Shown: positions 16,646-25,162, numbered from the stretch's first letter. The stretch: 64,000 nucleotides of DNA from an uncultured Burkholderiales bacterium (GCA_943908475.1 CALTTG010000009.1:1-64000); one strand, 5' to 3'. Notes: generated by a model from the letters alone, not told the origin. Program-made: numbers and translations.

Positions 16646-17137
16646 ATGCCCAGTTTTGATGTCAAGCTCGATCCCAACCTCGTCGAGGTCCGCAATGCGG
16701 TGGACCAGACCAGCAAAGAGATCGGCACCCGCTTCGACTTCAAGGGCACCAGTGCCGCCATCGAGTTCAAGGAAAAGGACAAAGAGATCACCGTGTTTGG
16801 TGATGCCGACTTCCAGCTCGACCAGGTGCGCGAGGTGCTGATCAACAAAATGGCCAAGCGCAGCGTGGATGTGCGCTTCCTGGACATCGGCAAGCCAGAA
16901 AAGATGGGGGGCGACAAGGTCAAGCAGGCCATCAAGGTGAAGGCGGGGATCGAGTCAGACTTGGCCAAAAAGATCGTCAAGCACCTCAAAGACAGCAAGA
17001 TGAAGGTGACCGCGAGCATCCAGGGCGACGTGGTTCGGGTTCAGGGCAACAAGCGCGACGACTTGCAGGTCGTCATTGCCTTGCTGAAGAAAGACATCAC
17101 CGAGGCGCCTTTGTCTTACGACAACTTCCGCGAATGA
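16646..17137 (+). CDS. yajQ: YajQ-family cyclic di-GMP-binding protein
   Basis: 163 aa, full family length. It begins 'MPSFDVKLD' and contains 'TRFDFKGTSA' and 'SVQGDVVRVQGNKRDDLQ'-type signatures of the two YajQ subdomains. YajQ proteins bind nucleotides and nucleic acid, and some (Xanthomonas XC_3703, Pseudomonas YajQ) are c-di-GMP receptors that act with a transcription factor. It lies one gene away from two diguanylate cyclases, so a writer-reader relation is possible, though yajQ is widely conserved and the proximity may be chance. AGGAG precedes the ATG. A terminator follows. Confidence 0.95.
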   Translation: MPSFDVKLDPNLVEVRNAVDQTSKEIGTRFDFKGTSAAIEFKEKDKEITVFGDADFQLDQVREVLINKMAKRSVDVRFLDIGKPEKMGGDKVKQAIKVKAGIESDLAKKIVKHLKDSKMKVTASIQGDVVRVQGNKRDDLQVVIALLKKDITEAPLSYDNFRE

Positions 17138-17146
17138 CGCCAATGT

Positions 17147-17171
17147 GGGGGCCCTGAGGGGCCCCTTTTTT
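17147..17171 (+). terminator. Rho-independent terminator after yajQ
   Basis: Stem GGGGCCC (17148-17154), loop TGAG, stem GGGCCCC (17159-17165), then six T. It sits ten bases past the yajQ stop. Confidence 0.92.
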
Positions 17172-17181
17172 CATTCAGACT

Positions 17182-17895
17182 GTGGGTCATACCAACCATT
17201 CGGGGTTCGATTTGTTCAAATCAGTTGTCGCTGATGTGCGGTGGGGGCTGCGCTGCGTGGCATGCGCCTGTGCATGCGGGGTGGTGATGTCCGGTGCGGC
17301 GGTGGCGCAGAGCGTGGCCATGAGTGGCGGCATGGGCGCCAAGGCTCTGTTGGTGATCGATGGCGGTGCGCCCAAGGCCTTGTCGGCGGGCGACAGTCAC
17401 AAAGGCGTCAAGGTCATCAGCGTGTCGTCAGGCAGTGCTGTGGTCGAAGTGGGGGGCAAGCGCCAGACCGTCACCTTGGGCAGTGCGCCGGTGAGCCTGG
17501 GCGGATCAGCCAGTCAAGGCGGCAATGGGGCCCAGATCGTGCTGACCGCAGGCAGTGGCGGGCACTTCATCACCCAAGGCAGCATCAACGGCAAGGCCGT
17601 GGAGTTCATGGTCGACACTGGCGCGACCACCGTGGCCATGGGTTTTCAAGAGGCTCGCCGACTGGGCATTGACTTTGAAAAGGGGCAACGCTCCTACGCA
17701 GGCACGGCCAACGGCACCGTGGCCACGTACCGCGTGAAGGTGGACCGTGTGCGCATTCAAGATGTCGAGGTCCACGGCATTGAGGTGTCGGTGTTGAACA
17801 GCCACATGCCCCACGTGCTGCTGGGCAACAGTTTTCTGACGCGCTTTCAGATGAAGCGTGAAAACGATCAGCTGACCTTGACCAAGCGGTTTTGA
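17182..17895 (+). CDS. Retropepsin-like aspartic protease, secreted or periplasmic
   Basis: The catalytic motif VDTGATT and downstream 'VLLGNSFL' mark a single-domain retropepsin-like aspartic protease (TIGR02281-type family), about 110 residues at the C-terminus. The N-terminal half has a hydrophobic stretch 'CVACACACGVVMSGAAVA' that looks like a signal peptide ending before QS, followed by a variable region. The substrate is unknown. The start is uncertain: the GTG at 17182 lies just past the yajQ terminator and lacks a Shine-Dalgarno; a TTG at 17212, a GTG at 17236 or an ATG at 17287 are alternatives. The last would lose most of the signal peptide. Confidence 0.82.
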   Translation: MGHTNHSGFDLFKSVVADVRWGLRCVACACACGVVMSGAAVAQSVAMSGGMGAKALLVIDGGAPKALSAGDSHKGVKVISVSSGSAVVEVGGKRQTVTLGSAPVSLGGSASQGGNGAQIVLTAGSGGHFITQGSINGKAVEFMVDTGATTVAMGFQEARRLGIDFEKGQRSYAGTANGTVATYRVKVDRVRIQDVEVHGIEVSVLNSHMPHVLLGNSFLTRFQMKRENDQLTLTKRF

Positions 17896-17896
17896 A

Positions 17897-17917
17897 TTGT
17901 TCTGCCAGGCGGAACAA
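17897..17917. promoter_or_regulatory. Operator-like inverted repeat 1 upstream of the thiolase operon
   Basis: Perfectly spaced 10-1-10 inverted repeat (one T/G mismatch) with 17-bp core GTTCTGCCAGGCGGAAC at 17899-17915. No T-run follows, so it is not a typical terminator of the upstream gene. It matches the second dyad at 17987-18013. Confidence 0.6.
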
Positions 17918-17986
17918 AATCCGAATTTTCCCAGCCTGCTTGGTCTTTTTGAGTCTCGCTGCTAAGCTTTCGGCTTGTGTGGTTTG

Positions 17987-18013
17987 TCGCTGTTCTGCTT
18001 TGCAGAACAGCGA
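17987..18013. promoter_or_regulatory. Operator-like inverted repeat 2 upstream of the thiolase operon
   Basis: Perfect 12-bp arms with a 3-bp centre; core GTTCTGCTTTGCAGAAC at 17992-18008. It ends 12 bases before the thiolase ATG and shares GTTCTGC-N3-GC(A/G)GAAC with repeat 1, 93 bases upstream (about nine helical turns). The form resembles IclR-type operators; the regulator is not in the window. Confidence 0.65.
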
Positions 18014-18025
18014 GCAAGGATCGAC

Positions 18026-19228
18026 ATGCTGAATGCGTATTTGTACGACGGACTGCGCAGTCCGATTGGCCGCCATGCGGGCGCCCTGGCGTCGGTCAGA
18101 CCCGATGACCTGGTCGCCGACGTGATGCGTGCCTTGGTGGCCCGGTCTCCTTTTGAGGCCACGCACATCGAAGACGTGATCCTGGGATCGACCAACCAGG
18201 CGGGTGAAGATTCTCGCAATGTGGCCCGCAATGCGGCACTGGCCGCGGGTTTCCCGGTGAGCGTGCCGGGTCAGACGGTGAACCGTTTGTGCGCCAGTGG
18301 GCTGGCGGCTGCGGTGGATGCGGCCCGAGCCATCACGTGTGGCGAAGGCTCGCTCTACCTGGCGGGCGGGGTGGAGAGCATGAGCCGTGCACCGTTTGTC
18401 ATGGCCAAGGCCGACGCCGCCTACAGCCGCGACATCAAGGTGTACGACACCACCATTGGCTCGCGCTTTCCCAACCCCAAGGTGACCGACCTGTACGGTG
18501 CCCACACCATGCCCGAGACGGGTGACAACGTGGCGCATGACCTGGGCATCACCCGCCTGGAGGCCGACACCTTTGCCGCTTGGTCGCAAGCCAAGTTCGC
18601 CAAAGCCCAGGCCGAAGGGTTTTTCGCGGGCGAGATCCACCCCATCAGCGTGCCCACCGGCCGCAAGACGCCGCCCACCGTGGTGGGCGTTGACGAACAC
18701 CCGCGCCCTGAGTCTGACCTGGCCGCACTGAGCAAGCTGCGCCCTTTGTTTGAAGGCGGCGTGGTGACCGCAGGCAATGCCTCGGGCATCAACGATGGTG
18801 CGGCGGCCTTGCTGATTGGCAATGCCGAGGTGGGCGAACAAGCCGGGGCCCAACCCATGGCCCGCTTGCTGTCCGCCGCCGCGGCGGGCGTGGCGCCGAG
18901 GGTGATGGGTCTGGGGCCGGTCGAGGCCATTCAGAAAGCCGTGGCCCGCGCTGGTTTGAGGCTGGCCGACCTGGACATCATCGAGATCAACGAAGCCTTT
19001 GCCAGCCAGGTGCTGGGCTGTCTCAAGCAACTGGGCGTGGCCTTTGACGACCCACGCGTGAACCCCAATGGCGGGGCCATTGCGGTGGGGCACCCGCTTG
19101 GGGCCTCGGGGGCTCGGTTGTTGCTCACGGTCGCTCGTGAGTTGCAGCGTCGCCAGGGCCGCTATGCCGTGGTCAGTTTGTGCATTGGGGTGGGGCAGGG
19201 TCTGGCCCTGGTCATCGAGCGGGTGTGA
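18026..19228 (+). CDS. Acetyl-CoA C-acyltransferase (PcaF/PimB-like beta-ketothiolase)
   Basis: A 400-aa thiolase with nucleophile Cys89 in 'NRLCASG', 'NEAFA', the 'GGAIAVGHPLGASGAR' motif and the second active-site Cys in 'CIGVGQG'. The N-terminus ('MLNAYLYDGLRSPIGR') is typical of 3-oxoadipyl-CoA thiolases. In this operon, with glutaryl-CoA and pimeloyl-CoA dehydrogenase genes, it may cleave 3-oxopimeloyl-CoA to glutaryl-CoA and acetyl-CoA; that substrate is inferred from context. The ATG at 18026 has AAGGA upstream; an upstream in-frame ATG at 17975 would lie inside the operator region and is unlikely. Confidence 0.92.
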   Translation: MLNAYLYDGLRSPIGRHAGALASVRPDDLVADVMRALVARSPFEATHIEDVILGSTNQAGEDSRNVARNAALAAGFPVSVPGQTVNRLCASGLAAAVDAARAITCGEGSLYLAGGVESMSRAPFVMAKADAAYSRDIKVYDTTIGSRFPNPKVTDLYGAHTMPETGDNVAHDLGITRLEADTFAAWSQAKFAKAQAEGFFAGEIHPISVPTGRKTPPTVVGVDEHPRPESDLAALSKLRPLFEGGVVTAGNASGINDGAAALLIGNAEVGEQAGAQPMARLLSAAAAGVAPRVMGLGPVEAIQKAVARAGLRLADLDIIEINEAFASQVLGCLKQLGVAFDDPRVNPNGGAIAVGHPLGASGARLLLTVARELQRRQGRYAVVSLCIGVGQGLALVIERV

Positions 19229-19294
19229 ATGAGCGCGTTTGAGCGCATCCGATCTCCGCACCCCGTTTCCGAATCTTTCGAAGGACGACCCGTC

Positions 19295-20482
19295 ATGAGT
19301 TCATCCAGCCAAGCCAGCTTCCAGTGGGAAGACCCGTTCATGCTCAGCGAGCAGCTCAGCGACGACGAGCGACAGGTCATGGAGGCGGCTCGCGCCTACA
19401 GCCAGGGCCGCCTGATGCCGCGTGTGCGCGACTCCTTCCGCCACGAAGAGACCGATCTGACCATCTTCAAGGAAATGGGCGAACTGGGCTTGCTCGGCGC
19501 CACCATCCCGACCGCCTATGGCGGTGCGGGCCTGAACTACGTGTGCTACGGCCTGGTGGCGCGCGAGGTCGAGCGGGTTGACTCGGGCTATCGCTCGATG
19601 ATGAGCGTGCAGTCGTCCTTGGTGATGGTGCCCATCAACGAATTTGGCTCCGAGGCGCAAAAGCAGAAGTACCTGCCCAAGCTGGCCTCGGGCGAGTGGA
19701 TCGGCTGTTTCGGCCTGACCGAACCCAACCACGGCTCTGACCCGGGTGGCATGGTCACGCGGGCGCGCAGCGTGCCCGGCGGCTTCGAGCTGAGCGGCGC
19801 CAAGATGTGGATCACCAACTCGCCCGTGGCCGATGTGTTCGTGGTGTGGGCCAAGAACGACGAGGGCAAGATCCGCGGCTACATCCTAGAGAAAGGCTGG
19901 AAGGGCCTGAGCGCGCCAGCCATCAAGGGCAAGGTGGGTTTGCGCACGTCGATCACGGGCGAAATCGTGATGGACAAGGTCTTCGTGCCCGCCGAGAACG
20001 AGTTCCCCGAGGTGACCGGTCTGAAGGGCCCTTTCACCTGCCTCAATTCGGCACGTTATGGCATCTCATGGGGCGCCATGGGCGCGGCCGAGTTCTGCTG
20101 GCACGCCGCCCGTCAGTACACGCTCGATCGCATCCAGTTCGGTCGGCCCCTGGCGGCCAACCAGCTCATTCAGAAAAAACTGGCCGACATGCAGACCGAG
20201 ATCGCGCTGGGCCTGCAAGGCTCGCTGCGCCTGGGCCGCATGAAGGACGAGGGCATTGCAGCGCCTGAGATCACCTCGCTGATGAAGCGCAACAACTGCG
20301 GCAAGGCGCTGGACATTGCCCGCGTTGCGCGTGACATGCACGGTGGCAACGGCATCAGCGATGAATACGGCGTGATCCGCCATGTGGTCAACCTCGAAGT
20401 GGTCAACACCTACGAGGGCACGCACGACATCCACGCCTTGATCCTGGGCCGCGCCCAGACCGGCATCCAGGCCTTCAGCTGA
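19295..20482 (+). CDS. gcdH: Glutaryl-CoA dehydrogenase
   Basis: 395 aa, the normal length. GcdH oxidises and decarboxylates glutaryl-CoA to crotonyl-CoA using FAD and passes electrons to ETF. Family signatures are 'FQWEDPFMLSEQLSDDER', 'GCFGLTEPNHGSDP', 'KMWITNSP' and the C-terminal 'TYEGTHDIHALILGRAQTG', with catalytic Glu374. The ATG at 19295 has AAGGA upstream; the 22 codons before it are open but lie in a leader. It is the second gene of the operon and would take glutaryl-CoA from odd-chain dicarboxylates as well as from lysine or tryptophan breakdown. Confidence 0.95.
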   Translation: MSSSSQASFQWEDPFMLSEQLSDDERQVMEAARAYSQGRLMPRVRDSFRHEETDLTIFKEMGELGLLGATIPTAYGGAGLNYVCYGLVAREVERVDSGYRSMMSVQSSLVMVPINEFGSEAQKQKYLPKLASGEWIGCFGLTEPNHGSDPGGMVTRARSVPGGFELSGAKMWITNSPVADVFVVWAKNDEGKIRGYILEKGWKGLSAPAIKGKVGLRTSITGEIVMDKVFVPAENEFPEVTGLKGPFTCLNSARYGISWGAMGAAEFCWHAARQYTLDRIQFGRPLAANQLIQKKLADMQTEIALGLQGSLRLGRMKDEGIAAPEITSLMKRNNCGKALDIARVARDMHGGNGISDEYGVIRHVVNLEVVNTYEGTHDIHALILGRAQTGIQAFS

Positions 20483-20498
20483 ATTTCGGAGCAACGTC

Positions 20499-21695
20499 AT
20501 GGACCTGAACTTCACCCCCGAGCAAGAAGCCTTTCGCCAGGAGGTGCGCACCTGGGTGCGAGCCAACCTGCCCGCTGACATCTCGCACAAGGTGCACCAC
20601 GCCCTGCGCCTGAGCAAATCGGACCAGCAGCGCTGGGCCAAGATCCTGGGCACTAAAGGCTGGCATGGCTATGGCTGGCCCAAGCCGTTCGGCGGCCCCG
20701 GCTGGGACGCGATTGAACGCCACATCTTTGAAGAAGAATGCGCCATGGCCGGTGCGCCGCGCATCGTGCCTTTCGGGCCGGTGATGGTGGCGCCCGTGAT
20801 CATGGCCTTTGGCTCGCCGGAGCAGCATGAGCGCTTCTTGCCCGGCATCATGAGCGGCGAGGTCTGGTGGTCCCAAGGCTACAGCGAGCCAGGCTCGGGC
20901 TCCGACCTGGCCTCGGTCAAGACCCGCGCCGAGCGCCAGGGCAACAGGTATGTGGTCAACGGCCAGAAGACCTGGACCACGCTGGGCCAGCATGGCGATT
21001 GGATCTTCTGCCTGGTGCGCACCAACACCGAGTGCAAGCCGCAGGCGGGCATTTCCTTCCTGCTGATCGACATGAAGTCGCCCGGTGTGACGGTGCGGCC
21101 CATCATCACGCTCGATGGAGAGCACGAGGTCAACGAGGTCTTCTTCGACAACGTGGAAGTGCCGGTGGAGAACCTGGTGGGCCAGGAGAACCAGGGCTGG
21201 ACCTACGCCAAGTACCTGCTGGCCCACGAACGCACCAACATTGCCGACGTGAACCGTGCCAAGCGCGAGCTGGAGCGCCTCAAGCGCATCGCACGCGAAG
21301 AAGGTGTGTACGACGACCTGCGTTTCCGGGACCAGATCGCCCTGCTGGAAGTGGACGTGGTGGCGCTGGAGATGATGGTGCTGCGCGTGTTGAGCGCCGA
21401 GCAAGGGGGCAAGAAGGCGCTGGAGGTGGCGGGCCTGCTCAAGATCCGCGGCAGTGAGATCCAGCAGCGTTACACCGAGCTGATGATGCTGGCCGCCGGC
21501 CCCGCCGCTTTGCCCTTCCTGCATGAGGCCATGGAGGCCGGCTGGCAGGGCGATCAGTACGCGGGTGGATTCCCCGGTGGCCGTGTGGACAACGCGCCCT
21601 TGGCGTCGAACTACTTCAACTACCGCAAGACCTCGATCTACGGGGGCTCCAACGAAGTGCAGCGCAACATCGTCGCGCAGACCTTGCTGGGTTGA
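20499..21695 (+). CDS. pimC: Acyl-CoA dehydrogenase, pimeloyl-CoA dehydrogenase large-subunit-like
   Basis: A 398-aa FAD-dependent acyl-CoA dehydrogenase. It contains 'GYSEPGSGSDLASVKTRA' and 'NGQKTWTTLGQHGDWIF' in the beta domain and 'SIYGGSNEVQRNIVAQTLLG' at the C-terminus. It resembles PimC, which works with PimD in Rhodopseudomonas palustris to desaturate pimeloyl-CoA. The next gene is a PimD-like partner 19 bases downstream, supporting a heteromeric enzyme. The actual substrate (pimeloyl-, adipyl- or a related acyl-CoA) cannot be read from sequence. Confidence 0.88.
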   Translation: MDLNFTPEQEAFRQEVRTWVRANLPADISHKVHHALRLSKSDQQRWAKILGTKGWHGYGWPKPFGGPGWDAIERHIFEEECAMAGAPRIVPFGPVMVAPVIMAFGSPEQHERFLPGIMSGEVWWSQGYSEPGSGSDLASVKTRAERQGNRYVVNGQKTWTTLGQHGDWIFCLVRTNTECKPQAGISFLLIDMKSPGVTVRPIITLDGEHEVNEVFFDNVEVPVENLVGQENQGWTYAKYLLAHERTNIADVNRAKRELERLKRIAREEGVYDDLRFRDQIALLEVDVVALEMMVLRVLSAEQGGKKALEVAGLLKIRGSEIQQRYTELMMLAAGPAALPFLHEAMEAGWQGDQYAGGFPGGRVDNAPLASNYFNYRKTSIYGGSNEVQRNIVAQTLLG

Positions 21696-21714
21696 AACCT
21701 CGAAAGGACAGGAC

Positions 21715-22884
21715 ATGGATTTCGATTTCACCTCCGACCAGGAACAGCTGCGGGACATGGTGCAGCGCTGGGTGATCAAGGACTACAGCTTCGAACACCG
21801 CCGCAGCTTGATCAAGGCGGGCAGCTCACAAGGCATCGACCCGACCAGCAGCTGGGAGGCCCTGGGTGGCTTGGGCTTGCTGGGGCTGGCCGTGCCCGCC
21901 TCGTTCGATGGCATGGACATGGGGCCGGTGGAGGCCATGGTGGTCATGGAAGAGTTGGGTCGTGGCATGGTGGCCGCGCCCTACGCAGCCGCCAGCCTGA
22001 TGGGCGCCGGTGTGCTGCGTGACCATGCCCCTGAGGGTGTGAAGCAAGCCTGGTTGCCCAAGGTGGCAGACGGCACGGCGCGCGTGCTGCCAGCGCTGCA
22101 AGAGCGTGTGGCCCGCCACCGATTGAACGTGGTGAGCACCACCGCCACCCAGGCCGCCGATGGCACCTGGACCGTGACGGGCCAGAAAAACCTCGTGCCG
22201 GTGGGCGGTGACGATGGCGTGAGCGAAGTCTATGTGGTGCCCGCCCGCGTGAGTGGCGCGCCAGACGACGCCTCAGGCATCGCCCTGTTCCTGGTGGAGC
22301 GTGCATCGGCTGGGGTTCAAATCAAGGCCCACCCCTTGCAAGACGGCTCGCGTGCGGCTGAGGTGGTCTTCAGCCAAAGCCCGGCCATCTTGCTGGTGCC
22401 TGCCCAAGGCGCGGGTTTTGCCGCGCTGGAGCACATGGTCGACATCGGCATTGCGGCCCTGTGCGCCGAAGCCGTGGGCGCCATGGACGCCCTCATGGCG
22501 CTCACGGCCGACTACCTCAACACCCGCAAGCAGTTTGGCGTGGTCATCGCCAGTTTCCAGGCTTTGCGCCACCGCCTGGCCGACATGAAGATGCAGCAGG
22601 AATTGGCGCGCTCCATGAGCTACTACGCCACGCTCAAGCTCACGGCACCTGCCGCAGAGCGCCGCCGCGCCATCGCGCAGGCCAAGGTGCAATTGGGCCA
22701 ATCGATGCGCTTTGTGGGGCAGCAGGCCGTGCAACTGCATGGGGGCATTGGCGTGACCGATGAATACGCCGCCGCCCACTACTTCAAGCGCCTGACCTGC
22801 ATCGAGCTCAGCTTGGGTGACACCCTGCACCACCTGGGGGAAGTGTCCAGCCGCATGGAGGACAGTGCCGGCGTGTTTGCCTGA
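21715..22884 (+). CDS. pimD: Acyl-CoA dehydrogenase, pimeloyl-CoA dehydrogenase small-subunit-like
   Basis: A 389-aa acyl-CoA dehydrogenase fold beginning 'MDFDFTSDQEQLRDMVQRW'. The family's usual substrate-side Ser/Thr-rich motif is less conserved here than in the preceding gene, as expected for the PimD-type partner. Alpha-domain features include 'RKQFGVVIASFQALRHRLADM' and 'QLHGGIGVTDEY'. The ATG at 21715 follows AAAGGACAGG; the open frame before it overlaps pimC and is not a real extension. It is the last gene of the operon, ending 12 bases before the convergent MBL gene stop. Confidence 0.87.
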   Translation: MDFDFTSDQEQLRDMVQRWVIKDYSFEHRRSLIKAGSSQGIDPTSSWEALGGLGLLGLAVPASFDGMDMGPVEAMVVMEELGRGMVAAPYAAASLMGAGVLRDHAPEGVKQAWLPKVADGTARVLPALQERVARHRLNVVSTTATQAADGTWTVTGQKNLVPVGGDDGVSEVYVVPARVSGAPDDASGIALFLVERASAGVQIKAHPLQDGSRAAEVVFSQSPAILLVPAQGAGFAALEHMVDIGIAALCAEAVGAMDALMALTADYLNTRKQFGVVIASFQALRHRLADMKMQQELARSMSYYATLKLTAPAAERRRAIAQAKVQLGQSMRFVGQQAVQLHGGIGVTDEYAAAHYFKRLTCIELSLGDTLHHLGEVSSRMEDSAGVFA

Positions 22885-22896
22885 ACGGTCCTGCGG

Positions 22897-23745
22897 TCAG
22901 GCCGCCATGCGGCGATGGCTTGGGTTCTGGGCGCTCAGTTGTGCCATTTCCACCGGGTCGTGGGCGCAAAACAGGGTCACCTCTTGGCCATGGTCGCGTT
23001 TGAGTTCGCGCAGCCGTTGCTGGTTGGCGACCCGAGCCGGCCCGTCCATTTGCAGCAGGCTTTGGAAGATGGACAGGCCCAGCGGGCAGGTCGGGTCCAT
23101 CTCGGTCTCGCCGCGGTAAAAATAGGCGTCGCCGCAGTGCAGCAGCCAGCCTGAGGCGCCTTTCACCGCCACACCGCAGTGACCCCGTGTGTGGCCGGTC
23201 AGTGGCACCAACAGCACTTCGTCATCGGTACCGGGCAGGGCCCGCATGGCTTCCAGGCCCATCCACCGATCACCCTGCACCTCATGGCGAACCCAGTTCG
23301 GCCCGTGCGCCCACTGGTGGGGCAAGTAACGGGTCTTTTCGTGCACGCTGCTGCGGGCCAGCGCCGCGTCCAGCTCTCGGTGGAACACGTGCACTTGCGC
23401 ATCAGGGAAGTCGCTCAAGCCGCCGACATGGTCCAGGTCAAGGTGGGTGGGCACGATGTGGCGCACATCGGCCGGATCAAACCCCAACTCCCGGATCTGG
23501 AACAGTGCCGTGTCCGACATTCGGTACTGAGGGTTCACGAACGCGTTGAACATCAGGCCCATCCGGCGGGGCTGCGCCACGTCAGCGGTGCCCAGGCCGG
23601 TGTCCACCAGGATCAGACCATCGCGTCCCTCGATCAGCAGGCAGTGGCAACACATTTTGGCCTTGCCCAACCAGCTGCCTTCGCCATTGATGAGGCGTTG
23701 CCCCAGGGGGCACATGGACCCGCAGTTCAGGTGATGGATGCGCAT
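22897..23745 (-). CDS. MBL-fold metallo-hydrolase
   Basis: A 282-aa metallo-beta-lactamase-fold protein. Metal ligands visible are THLDLDH (His101, Asp103, Asp105, His106), 'TGHTRGH', 'HCGDAYF' and a C-terminal 'CAHDPVE'. The first motif is H-x-D-x-D-H instead of the usual H-x-H-x-D-H, a variant known in some MBL subfamilies, including lactonase-like enzymes. The substrate is unknown. GAGG precedes the ATG. It lies 52 bases after the response regulator gene on the same strand and may be read through from it, but no functional link is evident. Confidence 0.88.
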   Translation of the reverse strand: MRIHHLNCGSMCPLGQRLINGEGSWLGKAKMCCHCLLIEGRDGLILVDTGLGTADVAQPRRMGLMFNAFVNPQYRMSDTALFQIRELGFDPADVRHIVPTHLDLDHVGGLSDFPDAQVHVFHRELDAALARSSVHEKTRYLPHQWAHGPNWVRHEVQGDRWMGLEAMRALPGTDDEVLLVPLTGHTRGHCGVAVKGASGWLLHCGDAYFYRGETEMDPTCPLGLSIFQSLLQMDGPARVANQQRLRELKRDHGQEVTLFCAHDPVEMAQLSAQNPSHRRMAA

Positions 23746-23797
23746 GGTGTGGCCTCACATGGGGGGTGGAAAGGCCCAGATCATCGCTGAAATGACT

Positions 23798-25162
23798 TCA
23801 GGGCTGCAAGCCAAAGCGTTTGATCTTGTCGTGCAGGGTGGTTTTGGCCACTTTCAGGGCATCGGCGCAGCGGGCCACGTTCCCGCCTTGGCGCTCCAGT
23901 TCCGCCTGGATCAACTCGCGCTCGAAGCGTTCAACGGCCTCCGACAGCGTCAGGCCCGATGTGCGCGTGTCGTCTTGAGGCCCGGTGCTGGTGACGCCCA
24001 GTACCGGGTTGGGCACGCCCAGCACCAAGCAATCGGCCACGTTGCGCAGTTCACGCACGTTGCCCGGCCAGTTGTGTTGCATCAGGCGTGACATTTGCTC
24101 GGTGCTGATGTCGGGTTGGGGGCGGTGGAAGCGCTCGGCCGCCAACAGGCAGAAGTGGGTCATCAGCATGGGGATGTCGTCCCGACGTTCCCTGAGCGGC
24201 GGCAACACGATGTTGACCACGTTGAGGCGGTAGTAGAGGTCGGTGCGGAAGCTGCCGTCCTTGGCCTTGTCCTGCAGATTTTCTTTGGTGGCCGCCACCA
24301 CACGGCATTGAACGGGCACCGACTGGTTGGCGCCCAAGCGTTCCAGCTGACGTTCTTGCAGCACGCGCAGCAGTTTGATCTGCATGGGCATGGGCATGGT
24401 TTCCACTTCGTCCAGGAACAGCGTGCCCCCGGCGGCGAACTCGATCTTGCCGATGCGGCGCTTTTGCGCGCCCGTGAAGGCGCCGGCTTCGTGGCCAAAG
24501 AGTTCGCTGTCCAAAAGGTTGTCGGGCATGCCCCCGCAGTTCAAGGCCACAAAGGGCTGCTCTCGGCGGTCTGAACTCTCATGCAAGGCTTGGGCGACCA
24601 GCTCTTTGCCGCAGCCTGTTTCTCCGTGCACCAGCACGTCGACAGGAGAGTCGGCCACATCCAGGATCAGTTTGCGCACAGCCACCATGGCGGGCGATTT
24701 GCCAATCAACTTGCCCTCGATGCCATGGCGAAACGACAGTTGGCGGCGAAGTTGTTGCACCTCCAGGCTGAGCAGGCGCTTTTCCAATGCTTTGCGGACC
24801 ACCTCGGTGAGGTGTTCCGGCGCGAAGGGCTTGGGGATGAAGTCATACGCCCCGCTCCGCATCGCGTCCACCGCCAAGTTGATGTCGCCGTGCCCCGTGA
24901 TCATGATGACGGGCAGCGTTTTGTCGTGCTGCTGGCAATACCGGACCAGGGACAGCCCGTCGGCCTTGGGCAGGCGCATGTCCGTCACGACCACGCCCAC
25001 GCCGCCTTGAACGATCCGGCTCAGGGCTTGCTCGGCCGAGGGCACGCCATCGACCGGCAGGCCGGCCAGTTGCATGGCCTGCACGCAGCCCAGTCGCAGG
25101 GCGGGATCGTCCTCCACGATCAGGATCAGGTCTTCCGAGGCAGGGGCGGCTGGTGCGTTCAT
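23798..25162 (-). CDS. Sigma-54-dependent response regulator (AauR/DctD-like)
   Basis: 454 aa in NtrC-family order. The receiver domain (1-130) has phospho-acceptor Asp61 and acidic pocket Glu17/Asp18; the AAA+ domain (about 150-380) has Walker A GETGCGKE, the sigma-54 contact loop GAFTGA and Walker B LFLDE; a Fis-type helix-turn-helix lies at the C-terminus. It should activate a sigma-54 promoter when phosphorylated by the overlapping kinase. The well-formed sigma-54 promoter upstream of gltI, nine genes away in the same gene train, is the obvious target. AauR of Pseudomonas has this role for acidic amino acids; DctD controls dicarboxylate uptake. Context favours the Aau role. Confidence 0.93.
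   Translation of the reverse strand: MNAPAAPASEDLILIVEDDPALRLGCVQAMQLAGLPVDGVPSAEQALSRIVQGGVGVVVTDMRLPKADGLSLVRYCQQHDKTLPVIMITGHGDINLAVDAMRSGAYDFIPKPFAPEHLTEVVRKALEKRLLSLEVQQLRRQLSFRHGIEGKLIGKSPAMVAVRKLILDVADSPVDVLVHGETGCGKELVAQALHESSDRREQPFVALNCGGMPDNLLDSELFGHEAGAFTGAQKRRIGKIEFAAGGTLFLDEVETMPMPMQIKLLRVLQERQLERLGANQSVPVQCRVVAATKENLQDKAKDGSFRTDLYYRLNVVNIVLPPLRERRDDIPMLMTHFCLLAAERFHRPQPDISTEQMSRLMQHNWPGNVRELRNVADCLVLGVPNPVLGVTSTGPQDDTRTSGLTLSEAVERFERELIQAELERQGGNVARCADALKVAKTTLHDKIKRFGLQP

Noticed and set aside
17897..17917. Terminator of the retropepsin gene
   Set aside because: The stem is strong but not followed by a T-run, and its core matches the second dyad beside the thiolase start, which fits an operator better.
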